This document shows positions 53,865-62,568 of a DNA stretch of 64,000 bases, in pieces. The translations under genes were made by a program, and so were the position numbers. Location: contig NZ_CP079800.1 in the NCBI RefSeq assembly GCF_028869115.1, positions 2,951,501-3,015,500 of the forward strand. Reading direction: 5' to 3'. The stretch is from Pseudemcibacter aquimaris. Its GTDB lineage: Bacteria; Pseudomonadota; Alphaproteobacteria; Sphingomonadales; Emcibacteraceae. The first letter of the stretch is position 1. Every line of letters begins with the position of its first letter. The notes beneath the pieces are model-generated. The model was not told the DNA's origin. It saw only the letters and a list, made by a program, of their open reading frames with translations, and searched no databases.

Positions 53865-54329
53865 TTACTCGCTTAAATTTTGTCTAACCTGCATCAGGAT
53901 ATTGGTGAATTTGATGATATCGTCTTCTTCTATGCCGATAAATGCTTTTTTATAAACATCACTGGCCAGTGCGCGCAAGTCCGATAACATGCCCGTTCCT
54001 TTTTCGGTGATAAAAACTTCGATCACGCGGTTATCATCCGGAAATGGTTTTCTGATGATCAAGCCATCATTTTCCATGCGGATCAAGATGCGGGTAATGG
54101 TAGAAATTTTGGTCACAGATCTTCTGGAAAGCTCACCAACCGTGCTTGGATTCTTATCGCCAAGCAACATCAAAATACGCCAGCTTGGTTGATCCATATC
54201 CAGATCTTTTAATCGTTCTGTTGTCTGCTGCGTATATGTCGCGGACGTTCTGTTTAAATTATAAAGCGGGTAATCATCTAAAATGAAATCAGGATGATCC
54301 GGCCCATGCAAACTCACCTTTTCCTGCAT
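53865..54329 (-). CDS. MarR family transcriptional regulator 2
   Basis: The 154-residue regulator has a winged helix (VGELSRRSVTKISTITRILIRMENDGLIIRKPFPDDNRVIEVFITEKG). It starts inside the 3' end of the iorB-like gene (41-nt overlap), with GGAGGT 11 nt before the ATG, so the overlap is probably real. It is a different sequence from MarR 1 (about 30% alike by eye), giving the cluster two regulators. Confidence 0.9.
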   Translation of the reverse strand: MQEKVSLHGPDHPDFILDDYPLYNLNRTSATYTQQTTERLKDLDMDQPSWRILMLLGDKNPSTVGELSRRSVTKISTITRILIRMENDGLIIRKPFPDDNRVIEVFITEKGTGMLSDLRALASDVYKKAFIGIEEDDIIKFTNILMQVRQNLSE

Positions 54330-55779
54330 CTTTTTCTGAAACCTCCGTCATTTTCTGGTCTTTCAGAACTTCGTTAAACTCTATCCCCCGCTCACTTAAT
54401 AGGGCAGCATCACGTATCCTTATAATTGTTTCTGCCGTGATTGTTTCATCATTTTCAATTAACGCCATAATGCGTGAAAAGCGATTGATGCCCCGTTCAT
54501 GGGTACTGCCATACCCTTTAATTAAACGCGGACATTTTGAAATTTCAAGTGCTAATTCACTATCGCCTTGTTTTGCCTTTACAATTTCAAGCCATGCATT
54601 GATGCGCGTCATTTCTTCTTTATACCGTAATGTTTTACGTCTCATGCCCCTTAAACTCGCAACAAAGCGTAATATTAAATACCCGATTATTGTTTTTGGG
54701 CGGATAATGCGGCCTTTCTTGAAAAATCTGGAAAAAAACCTTTTCCAAAACGCAGAGTTTTTCATCATCTGGCCAAGCCCTGCCGGCAGCGTATGGCAAA
54801 ATTCTTCATATCTGGGATGGAAAAAATCATGCCCGTACCAGATTTGATGATCACCTGCGCGAACTTCGGATGATATTTTTTCATTTCGTTCCACGCGCGT
54901 TTTCAAATCGGCGACCCTGATGATATCTTCAAATGACATCCAAAGCGCCAAATGTCTTGCTGTTTCTGTTAAAAGCGTCGGATCATTAATCCCTTCAAGC
55001 TTGGCAAGATATTCATCTGCATATTCCACATCCTGATAATCCACTAATTTATGCACACCATATGTAATGATTGCTCGTGCCTCTTCTGGGAAATCTTTAA
55101 CACTATCAAGTAATTTTACTGGGCTTTGGTTTTCCTGTTTTTCGATACTTCCATTCTGCGCTGCATTAAAACCAAGCTCAAAACCAGCGAGGTTACTTTC
55201 CACCGCACGACCAGATTTTTTAATGGTTGCTTCGAATGTTTCACGTTTAAACGGCAATGCCCCTGATCCGGCAAGAGCGCCAAATAATACACTTGAAATA
55301 ACGCTTGATGATTTAAGCACCATTTCATTCATATCAAACAGAATTAAATTTTTAGCGGCCTTTTTAATGGCATCACGCACCGCATCACTATCCAACCGCC
55401 CATCGCCCATATTTTCTTTTTCTGAAATGGCAAAAACACGGTGATCCGATGCGATTAAGGTTGTTCTGTCCTGTGTTACAATGCCGCGGTTGACGGCGCG
55501 TCCCGCTTCCATTAATTCGGCGGCGATACAAATATCAACATCACCGGATACTGGCATTAAAGCAAGGACCGGTTCTTGATCTTTAATATTATTTTCAGGA
55601 TAAATTTCAATGGCATAAATGGTTGTCCCTGTTCGCTGCGCCACACCGGCGATGGCGGTATATTGGGCGCGGTATCCGTTGGCTTCGGCCAGTTCCACAA
55701 TCCAGTTACTAAGCACGCCGCCGCCCTGTCCGCCAAGGGCAGAAACGGCAATAGAAATTCTGTCACGGGAATTTGTCAT
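54289..55779 (-). CDS. Indolepyruvate oxidoreductase beta-subunit family protein, extended
   Basis: The 496-residue protein begins with the gamma/beta domain of 2-oxoacid:ferredoxin oxidoreductases (SIAVSALGGQGGGVLSNWIVELA, TAIAGVAQRTGTTIYAIEIYP) over residues 1-~190. A ~300-residue C-terminal extension (DUF6537-like: LAKLEGINDPTLLTETARHL, RRKTLRYKEEMTRINAW) makes it much longer than classical IorB (~200). It overlaps the alpha-subunit gene by 4 nt. Together they should oxidise an aryl-pyruvate to an aryl-acetyl-CoA. Confidence 0.87.
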   Translation of the reverse strand: MTNSRDRISIAVSALGGQGGGVLSNWIVELAEANGYRAQYTAIAGVAQRTGTTIYAIEIYPENNIKDQEPVLALMPVSGDVDICIAAELMEAGRAVNRGIVTQDRTTLIASDHRVFAISEKENMGDGRLDSDAVRDAIKKAAKNLILFDMNEMVLKSSSVISSVLFGALAGSGALPFKRETFEATIKKSGRAVESNLAGFELGFNAAQNGSIEKQENQSPVKLLDSVKDFPEEARAIITYGVHKLVDYQDVEYADEYLAKLEGINDPTLLTETARHLALWMSFEDIIRVADLKTRVERNEKISSEVRAGDHQIWYGHDFFHPRYEEFCHTLPAGLGQMMKNSAFWKRFFSRFFKKGRIIRPKTIIGYLILRFVASLRGMRRKTLRYKEEMTRINAWLEIVKAKQGDSELALEISKCPRLIKGYGSTHERGINRFSRIMALIENDETITAETIIRIRDAALLSERGIEFNEVLKDQKMTEVSEKDAGKGEFAWAGSS

Positions 55780-57905
55780 AATAGCCCCGCTTTCTTTAAT
55801 CTAGTCATGCGTTTCTTTTCTGCGCCATGTTGCATCCAACCAATTACATTACGTCTGAATTTATCCTTAAATTTATCCCATGATGATGGATTATAAATAA
55901 GCGATACTTTTGAAAATGACGGACATAATACCTCTGCATGAGCGACTTCACCACAATGGCCACATCCCACGCAGCTATTATCCACATAGGCAACAGGATC
56001 GGATTTTAAGGGATCTGGATTTTCTTTTAACGTTAGTGACGGACACCCTGACAAGCGTATGCAGCTATGATCACCTGTGCATGTTTCGCTATCCACATAA
56101 AACCGGTCTCGCACCATTCGTTCGCCGGATTTAACATTGTTATTAAAAATCGGTTTTTCACGGCGCTGCCTGTTGAGCATACATTCGCCCTGCGCGACAA
56201 TAACCTTTGGCCCTTTAAAGCTGGTCGTCATGGCGTCCAATAGCGTGCTATGCATTTCTACAAGGTCATATGTACGCACCGTTTTCACCCATTTAACGCC
56301 CACACCCTTAACGGCGTCAGCAATAGAATGCTGGGTACTGCGTTTTTCATGTTCCCCTTTTGATGAAAGCAGGTCCTGTCCGCCCGTGGCCGCAGAATAG
56401 TTATTATCAACAATCATCAACACATTGTCGGTCTGATTAAAAACCGCATTTCCGACACCACTGGTCAGTCCGTTATGCCAAAATCCGCCGTCCCCCATGA
56501 TGGAAAGCGTGCGTTTATTCGCATCTTTATTAAAAGCTGATGCCCCCGCCCACCCAAGGCCGTAACCCATTGTGGTGTTGCCAATATTAAAAGGCGGCAA
56601 AATAGAAAATAAATGACAGCCGATATCCGCACTAATATGAAGGTCGCCGATTTCTTTTTGTACCAATTGAATGGCTGTGAACATCGGCCTTTCCGGACAT
56701 CCCGTACAAAATCCAGCCGGACGCGGCGGCACATCAACCATATCAAACTTTTTAACATCGAATGATTTTTCACCAATCAATCCATGTTGTCGGGCAAATT
56801 TTTCAAGGCCCGCCTTTATGACATCGGTGGTATATTCCCCAATATCACTGATCATATCTTTACCATGCAACAAGACGCTAGATTTCGCCTTACGCAAAAT
56901 ATTGCTCAGTTCATGTTCGATATATTCGGGATGCCCTTCTTCCACAAGAAGGACCGCTTCCTTGCCACTGGTAAATTCAAGAATTTCATCATCAATGACC
57001 GGATAGGTCACATTCATCACATAAATAGGAATATCCGTATTGCCAAATTCATCACTTAACCCCAGTAATTCAAGGGCGCGTATCAAACTGTTATATAGGC
57101 CGCCCTGAACAATGATGCCGATGTCTTTTCTATCACCACCAAGCAATTCATTCAGTTTATTATCTTTGATGAATTTCACCGCAGCGGGCCAGCGGTTTTT
57201 TAGTTTTTCATGTTCATGAAGATAATTGGCAGGCGGTAAAACGATCCGTGACGTGTCCCTGTTCGGGTTTTCCATGGCATCCTGTAATTTAAATTCAGGT
57301 TCCACATTATCCTTGGCGGTAAAGCGGCCATATACATGACAAGCCCTGATACGCAGTTCAAGCATCACGGGTGTATTTGACGCTTCAGAAAGTTCAAAAC
57401 CGGTTTCAACCATATCAACGATCGACGTTAAATTCGGACGCGGATCTAGCAACCACATTTGCGATTTCATGGCAAAAGCATGGCTTCGTTCCTGCATGAT
57501 TGAGGAACCCTCGCCGTAATCTTCGCCGACAATAACCAGCGCACCACCCGTCACCCCGCCGGATGATACATTGGCAAGCGCGTCACTGGCCACGTTGGTT
57601 CCAACTGTGGATTTCCAGGTCACAGCCCCCCTTAACGGATAATTCACCGACGCCGCCAGCATAGCGGCGGCTGTGGCCTCGGACGCAGATGTTTCAAAAT
57701 GAACATTAAGTTCATTCATAATCTCTTCCGCATCCGCCAAAACATCCATCAAATGGGATATGGGGGATCCTTGATACCCGCCCACGTAAGAAACACCGGA
57801 CTGGAGAAGAGCTTTCGTGACGGCTAATATGCCCTCGCCACGAAAGTCTTCCCCTTTACCCAGTCTTAATTTTTCAACTTCTTTTTTAAAGGACCGTTCC
57901 GCCAT
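55776..57905 (-). CDS. iorA: Indolepyruvate ferredoxin oxidoreductase alpha subunit
   Basis: The 709-residue protein has an N-terminal pyrimidine-binding domain (QGSPISHLMDVL, FETSASEATAAAMLAASVNYP), a TPP-binding region (IGNTTMGYGLGWAGASAFN, IMGDGGFWHNGLTSGVGNAVFN, VDNNYSAATGG) and a C-terminal iron-sulfur region (CTGDHSCIRLSGCPSL and CVGCGHCGEVAHAEVLCPS). The first of these lacks one usual Cys spacing, so at least one complete [4Fe-4S] site is expected. It follows the cyclase gene by 6 nt and is coupled to the beta subunit. It should produce an aryl-acetyl-CoA and reduced ferredoxin from an aryl-pyruvate. Confidence 0.92.
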   Translation of the reverse strand: MAERSFKKEVEKLRLGKGEDFRGEGILAVTKALLQSGVSYVGGYQGSPISHLMDVLADAEEIMNELNVHFETSASEATAAAMLAASVNYPLRGAVTWKSTVGTNVASDALANVSSGGVTGGALVIVGEDYGEGSSIMQERSHAFAMKSQMWLLDPRPNLTSIVDMVETGFELSEASNTPVMLELRIRACHVYGRFTAKDNVEPEFKLQDAMENPNRDTSRIVLPPANYLHEHEKLKNRWPAAVKFIKDNKLNELLGGDRKDIGIIVQGGLYNSLIRALELLGLSDEFGNTDIPIYVMNVTYPVIDDEILEFTSGKEAVLLVEEGHPEYIEHELSNILRKAKSSVLLHGKDMISDIGEYTTDVIKAGLEKFARQHGLIGEKSFDVKKFDMVDVPPRPAGFCTGCPERPMFTAIQLVQKEIGDLHISADIGCHLFSILPPFNIGNTTMGYGLGWAGASAFNKDANKRTLSIMGDGGFWHNGLTSGVGNAVFNQTDNVLMIVDNNYSAATGGQDLLSSKGEHEKRSTQHSIADAVKGVGVKWVKTVRTYDLVEMHSTLLDAMTTSFKGPKVIVAQGECMLNRQRREKPIFNNNVKSGERMVRDRFYVDSETCTGDHSCIRLSGCPSLTLKENPDPLKSDPVAYVDNSCVGCGHCGEVAHAEVLCPSFSKVSLIYNPSSWDKFKDKFRRNVIGWMQHGAEKKRMTRLKKAGLL

Positions 57906-57911
57906 AAAGGA

Positions 57912-58691
57912 TTATTTATCCTTTAACGCGAGTACGCGCAGCGGGCTACCGGAACCATTTTCAATTTTTAATGGCGGCACGATAAGGATCGAACCCGTCG
58001 CCGGAAGCTTATCCAGATTGGTAAGGCTCGCGAGACCATATTTATTGGCCCCATGCATTAATGAATGCGCAGGAAACGGAATTTCAAACATCGCGGCCGC
58101 ACCGGCGTCTGTACCAACGGTTTCAACACCCCAACCCATGATGTCTTTTTCAATTAAATACTGAATACAACATGCTGATGGTCCCGGTGAATGCGGACCA
58201 TTTTCATCCGCATTTAAGAAATTATCACGGCCAACCAAACCAAGCCAGTCCGTACGCATCAGCACCCATGAACCCGCTGTAATTTCACCGTGTTCTGCTT
58301 CCCATGCCTGCACACCTTCTTTGGTCAAAAGGTAATCTTTATCTGCTGCTGTTTCTTTTGAACAGTCAATCACAAACGCAGGGCCAACCAGATTTTGTGC
58401 CGGCAATGTATCCGTGCCACCGTCCTGATAATCTTTACCACTGACCCAATGGATCGGGCTATCGAAATGGGTGCCAGTATGTTCACCCATATGAATAACG
58501 TTCCAATACCACGCTGGTCCGTCTTCGTCATATTTCGAAATTTGCTCCATTGAAAATGGTGCTGAATTTTTGGCAATTTCTTCCGGCAGATGGATGATCG
58601 GTGTGTCAGGTCCTAACACTTGCGTTAAGTCAACAACTTCGATATCACCAGTCCCCAGTCCTGTTGCCAGATCGGCTAATGTATTTGACAT
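57912..58691 (-). CDS. Cyclase family protein (kynurenine formamidase-like metal hydrolase)
   Basis: The 259-residue protein is of the cyclase/KynB fold (PF04199): DLTQVLGPDTPIIHLP, metal site MGEHTGTHFDSPIHWVSG (HxGTHxDxP pattern), and PFPAHSLMHGANKYGLASLTNLDKLPATG at the end. The family holds arylformamidases and other amide or lactone hydrolases. First gene of a minus-strand operon that continues into iorA, iorB, MarR 2 and the CoA ligase. Formamidase activity on an N-formyl-aromatic would fit tryptophan-derived substrates, but is not shown by the sequence. Confidence 0.87.
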   Translation of the reverse strand: MSNTLADLATGLGTGDIEVVDLTQVLGPDTPIIHLPEEIAKNSAPFSMEQISKYDEDGPAWYWNVIHMGEHTGTHFDSPIHWVSGKDYQDGGTDTLPAQNLVGPAFVIDCSKETAADKDYLLTKEGVQAWEAEHGEITAGSWVLMRTDWLGLVGRDNFLNADENGPHSPGPSACCIQYLIEKDIMGWGVETVGTDAGAAAMFEIPFPAHSLMHGANKYGLASLTNLDKLPATGSILIVPPLKIENGSGSPLRVLALKDK

Positions 58692-58816
58692 AGAATCCTC
58701 CCTAAAATTTTGTCTTAATAGATACTATAAATACGAATCATTTGATTTTGCAAATAATATCATAAATTTGAAACATATTTTTATTTTACTTGCGCCTAAG
58801 CTTTTCTCTTTTTACT

Positions 58817-58826
58817 TTACATGTAA
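58817..58826. promoter_or_regulatory. Candidate MarR operator TTACATGTAA (site 2)
   Basis: The perfect palindrome is identical to site 1 at 51761. It lies 20 nt before the SDR start codon and 125 nt upstream of the divergent cyclase start. The two flanks also share TGAATATT/CTAATATT after the dyad. Confidence 0.65.
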
Positions 58827-58846
58827 TGAATATTTTAGGGGCGAAG

Positions 58847-59596
58847 ATGGCACTATCAGGAAAACATGCAGTGGTAACCGGTGGCGGAACCGGTATTGGC
58901 CTTGCGATCACCAATGCTTTGGTAATTGGGGGCGCCGATGTAACGATTATGGGGCGTAACCTTGAACGCCTTGAAAAAATCGCCCAGAAAAATGATAAAA
59001 TCCACGCCGTTCAAATCGACATCATGAATGAACAAAGTGTTCAAAATGCCATCCAAAAGACAAGTGAATTCAAACCCATTGATATTCTTGTGAATAATGC
59101 AGGTGATGCGGACAGCGGACCTTTCGAAAAAATGGATTTGGACCGCTGGAAATTTATGATTGATCTTAATCTAACCGGAACTTATCTGGTCACCAGTGCC
59201 GTAATGACTGACATGCTGGAACGCGGTGCGGGTAACATCATCAATGTGGCGAGCACCGCCGGATTGCATGGTTATGCCTATACATCCGCCTATTGCGCGG
59301 CGAAACATGGCGTCGTGGGGTTAACAAAATCGCTCGCCCTTGAAATGGCAAATAAGGGGATCTCCGTAAACGCTTTATGCCCCGGATATGCCAGAACCGA
59401 CCTTGTCATGAATGCGGTTAAAAATATCATGGCGGCAAAAGGAAAAACCGAAGAAGAAGCCATCAATGGCATGTTGGCCCCAAGCGGGCAACAAAGATTA
59501 ATCGAGCCTGATGAAATCGCAGAACAAGCCATCAAAATATGCGAACAGAATTTAAACGGTGAAATCATTATCATCGACGGGGAAGAAAGAGAATAA
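58847..59596 (+). CDS. Short-chain dehydrogenase/reductase
   Basis: The 249-residue SDR has NAD(P) motif [16 protein letters not shown] (LVNNAGDAD) and the catalytic Ser-Tyr-Lys in [23 protein letters not shown]. Probably a 3-hydroxyacyl-CoA dehydrogenase. The start is ATG 58847 preceded by AGGGGCGAAG; an upstream TTG frame from 58790 crosses the operator palindrome. First gene of the plus-strand operon, ending 2 nt before the enoyl-CoA hydratase gene. Confidence 0.92.
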   Translation: MALSGKHAVVTGGGTGIGLAITNALVIGGADVTIMGRNLERLEKIAQKNDKIHAVQIDIMNEQSVQNAIQKTSEFKPIDILVNNAGDADSGPFEKMDLDRWKFMIDLNLTGTYLVTSAVMTDMLERGAGNIINVASTAGLHGYAYTSAYCAAKHGVVGLTKSLALEMANKGISVNALCPGYARTDLVMNAVKNIMAAKGKTEEEAINGMLAPSGQQRLIEPDEIAEQAIKICEQNLNGEIIIIDGEERE

Positions 59597-59598
59597 TC

Positions 59599-60408
59599 AT
59601 GAACCCAGAAACATTCAATCCGGAACATTTCTTATGGAATTTCAAAGACGGCATCGCCACCATCAAGCTTGACCGACCGGAAAGAAAAAATCCGCTTACC
59701 TTTGATAGCTATGCTGAATTACGCGATACATTCCGTGATCTGGTTTACACCAAAGATGTAAAAGTGGTTATTTTTGCCCCGAACGAAGGCAATTTTTCAT
59801 CAGGCGGTGATGTCCATGATATTATTGGGCCACTCGTTAAAATGGATATGACGGAACTGTTGGATTTCACACGCATGACCGGCGATCTTGTGAAAGCCAT
59901 CCGTGCTTGTCCGCAACCGGTTATTGCCGCGGTTGATGGTATTTCCGTGGGCGCTGGCGCGATTATCCCTATGGCAAGTGATCTACGCATCGGAACACCG
60001 GAAAGTAAGACAGCGTTTCTATTTAACAAAGTGGGACTTGCCGGATGTGATATGGGTGCCTGTGCCATATTACCACGCATTATCGGACAGGGGCGCGCAT
60101 CAGAACTATTATACCTTGGGCGTAGCATGAGCGGCGAAGAAGGATACAATTGGGGATATTTCAATCAGCTTGTATCCGGTGACGAATTGATCGCCGCAGC
60201 GGAAAAGATGGCATCAAAAATCGCATCTGGCCCAACATTTGCCAATGGCATCACCAAAAACCAGCTGAATATGGAATGGGATATGAGCATCGACGCGGCC
60301 ATAGAAGCAGAAGCACAAGCGCAAGCAATTTGCATGCAAACCAAAGATTTCGAACGCGCATATCATGCATTCGTGAATAAAGAAAAACCAGTATTTGAAG
60401 GTGACTGA
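59599..60408 (+). CDS. Enoyl-CoA hydratase/isomerase family protein
   Basis: The 269-residue crotonase has the oxyanion-hole motifs [10 protein letters not shown] and [11 protein letters not shown]. At the usual catalytic-glutamate positions it reads [20 protein letters not shown], where an Asp is present but the canonical Glu pair is not obvious, so it could be a ring-opening hydrolase or isomerase rather than a plain hydratase. This subtype with CDMGAC recurs in aromatic-CoA ring-cleavage clusters. It overlaps the acyl-CoA dehydrogenase start by one base. Confidence 0.88.
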   Translation: MNPETFNPEHFLWNFKDGIATIKLDRPERKNPLTFDSYAELRDTFRDLVYTKDVKVVIFAPNEGNFSSGGDVHDIIGPLVKMDMTELLDFTRMTGDLVKAIRACPQPVIAAVDGISVGAGAIIPMASDLRIGTPESKTAFLFNKVGLAGCDMGACAILPRIIGQGRASELLYLGRSMSGEEGYNWGYFNQLVSGDELIAAAEKMASKIASGPTFANGITKNQLNMEWDMSIDAAIEAEAQAQAICMQTKDFERAYHAFVNKEKPVFEGD

Positions 60409-61583
60409 TGAATATCAACGTGGATCAAACATATCTCGATTGGCCCTTTCTGGAAGATCACCATCGCACACTCGCTATTGATCTGGAAAAATGGTGTCAG
60501 GAACATCTAAACAACATTGACCATTGTGATGTTGATCGCGCCTGTAAGGATATTCTATCAAAACTAGCCAGTGGTGGTTGGCTTCAATATGTCGTTCCAA
60601 AAGAATATGGCGGCATTCATGAAAATCTGGATGTCAGATCATTATGTCTGATCCGTGAAACACTTGCCCGTCATGACGGTCTCGCGGATTTCGTATTCGC
60701 CATGCAGGGCCTTGGCAGCGGCACAATCACACTATTTGGTTCAGATGACATAAAAAGAGAATATTTGCCCGCGGTTGCAAGCGGCAAAAAAATGGCGGCA
60801 TTTGCCCTTACCGAACCGGAAAGTGGTTCTGATGTCGCCAATATGACAACCACAGCCGAACTTAATGATGATCATTATGTCATTAACGGTGCAAAGACAT
60901 TCATATCCAATGGTGGTATAGCCGATTATTATGTTCTTTTTGCAAGAACTGGTGACGCACCGGGTGCAAAAGGATTATCAGCCATTATTCTTGATGCTGA
61001 TGCCAGCGGATTAGAAATCACAGAACGGATAGAGGTCATCGCACCACATCCACTAGCGACACTTGAATTTAACAATGTGAAGATTCCTGTTTCTAAAAGT
61101 TTAGGAAACAGCGGCGACGGTTTCAAAGCCGCAATGGCAACACTTGATATATTCCGATCAACCGTTGGTGCGGCGGCCCTGGGGTTTGCAAGACGCGCCT
61201 TATCAGATGCGGTTAAACGTACCAATGAACGCCATCTTTTTAATGCGCCACTTCATAATTTACAACTCGTTCAAGGCATGCTTGCCGACAGTGCCACAGA
61301 TATTGATACAAGTGCGCTACTGATTTACCGTGCAGCGTGGACGAAAGATACCAAACCGGGCCGCGTCACCCGTGAAGCCGCCATGGCAAAAATGCACGCA
61401 ACAGAAACCGCACAGCAGGTCATTGACCGCGCCATCCAGATTTTTGGTGGACAAGGTGTCGTCAGCGGTGTCAAAGTAGAAGAATTATATAGGGAAATTC
61501 GTGCGCTTAGAATATATGAGGGGGCGACCGAAGTTCAAAAAGTGGTCATCGCCAGGGAAACATTAATACAGTTCGAGGAATAA
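60408..61583 (+). CDS. Acyl-CoA dehydrogenase
   Basis: The 391-residue flavoprotein has FAD/substrate signatures [28 protein letters not shown]-like region [30 protein letters not shown] and the catalytic Glu in [16 protein letters not shown]. Dehydrogenation of a ring-derived or pimelyl-type CoA ester would fit. Its stop at 61583 lies 5 nt before the RidA gene. Confidence 0.93.
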   Translation: MNINVDQTYLDWPFLEDHHRTLAIDLEKWCQEHLNNIDHCDVDRACKDILSKLASGGWLQYVVPKEYGGIHENLDVRSLCLIRETLARHDGLADFVFAMQGLGSGTITLFGSDDIKREYLPAVASGKKMAAFALTEPESGSDVANMTTTAELNDDHYVINGAKTFISNGGIADYYVLFARTGDAPGAKGLSAIILDADASGLEITERIEVIAPHPLATLEFNNVKIPVSKSLGNSGDGFKAAMATLDIFRSTVGAAALGFARRALSDAVKRTNERHLFNAPLHNLQLVQGMLADSATDIDTSALLIYRAAWTKDTKPGRVTREAAMAKMHATETAQQVIDRAIQIFGGQGVVSGVKVEELYREIRALRIYEGATEVQKVVIARETLIQFEE

Positions 61584-61588
61584 TAAAA

Positions 61589-61996
61589 ATGAAGCATCTT
61601 TTGCCAGATGGCTGGCCACGACCAAAAGGATATTCAAACGCAATCAGTGTTAAAAACGGCCGCACTATTTATGTGGCGGGACTTGTGGGTTGGAACGAAC
61701 GCGAAGAATTTGAAAGTGATAACTTAACCGATCAATTTAGAAAAACACTTGAAAATACCGTTGCCGTGCTTGCGTGTGATAATGCAGGGCCAGAACATAT
61801 CGTGCGCATGACATGGTATATTACCGACCGCGAAGAATATCTTTCAAACTTAAAAGAAATGGGAGCCATTTACCGCGATGTTATGGGGAAAAATTTCCCC
61901 GCAATGGCATGTGTCGAGGTATCTGCATTAATGGAATCCCAAGCTAAAATTGAAATTGAAACAACCGCCGTGGTTGAAGCAGAAAATGGGGAATAA
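61589..61996 (+). CDS. RidA-family protein (YjgF/YER057c/UK114)
   Basis: The 135-residue protein is of the RidA superfamily: GWPRPKGYSNAISVKNGRTIYVAGLVGWN, FRKTLENTVAVLACDNAGPEHIVRMTWYITD, and FPAMACVEVSALMESQAKIEIETTAV. A conserved Arg of RidA (in the R-x-x-x-E region) may be replaced, as there is no RxCxxx..Q pattern: it reads AMACVEVSALM. This suggests one of the Rid subgroups other than archetypal RidA. RidA proteins hydrolyse enamines/imines to ketones and ammonia, which is just the chemistry the ring intermediate 2-amino-5-oxocyclohex-1-ene-carboxyl-CoA would need. Confidence 0.88.
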   Translation: MKHLLPDGWPRPKGYSNAISVKNGRTIYVAGLVGWNEREEFESDNLTDQFRKTLENTVAVLACDNAGPEHIVRMTWYITDREEYLSNLKEMGAIYRDVMGKNFPAMACVEVSALMESQAKIEIETTAVVEAENGE

Positions 61997-62001
61997 AATT
62001 T

Positions 62002-62568
62002 ATGGATAATACATTGCTGGTTGAAGGACGCGAATGCGGCAAATGCGAAGCATGCTGTGTCGAATTAACCATTCAAGATCCAGAGCTTTTAAAGCTGCCC
62101 GGTGTAAAATGTCAGCATTTATCAAAAAAACACGGCTGCACCGTCTATGAAAATAGACCCAAAACATGCCGCGATTATTATTGCATGTGGCGTTTTATGC
62201 CAAACCTTGACGAAAACTGGAGACCTGATCTTAAAGGCATTATGATTAGGAGAGCTTATAACGGCATTCCAAAAGGATACGAGGGAAAAATCGCCCTTAA
62301 TTTCGAAGTGATCGGCAAAAAATCTGTCATTCATGATATGGACTTTATCGAAGTACTCGGCGGTTTTATTGTAAATGGATTTCCATGTTTTCTATCCATC
62401 GGCAAACCACGTAGACAAACAAGCCTCGTGTTTTTAAATAATAAAATCCTGCATCTTATCCAAAATAGAAATCTTGATGGATTAAAGGCGACGTTAACTG
62501 ATGCCTTAAAACACAGTGCCAAAAATGTTGGTAAAAAAATGTACATCGAGGATGGTGAAATCATATGA
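62002..62568 (+). CDS. YkgJ-family cysteine cluster protein
   Basis: The 188-residue protein has the cysteine-cluster motif CGKCEACCVELT followed by KCQHLSKKHGCTVYENRPKTCRDYYCMW, which makes eight to nine Cys plausible as zinc or iron-sulfur ligands (YkgJ/UPF0153). The C-terminal ~100 residues are unrecognised. It starts 5 nt after the RidA stop and overlaps the lipoprotein start by 4 nt, so it is in the same operon. It could be a maturation factor or a metal-binding accessory of the cluster. Confidence 0.8.
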   Translation: MDNTLLVEGRECGKCEACCVELTIQDPELLKLPGVKCQHLSKKHGCTVYENRPKTCRDYYCMWRFMPNLDENWRPDLKGIMIRRAYNGIPKGYEGKIALNFEVIGKKSVIHDMDFIEVLGGFIVNGFPCFLSIGKPRRQTSLVFLNNKILHLIQNRNLDGLKATLTDALKHSAKNVGKKMYIEDGEII

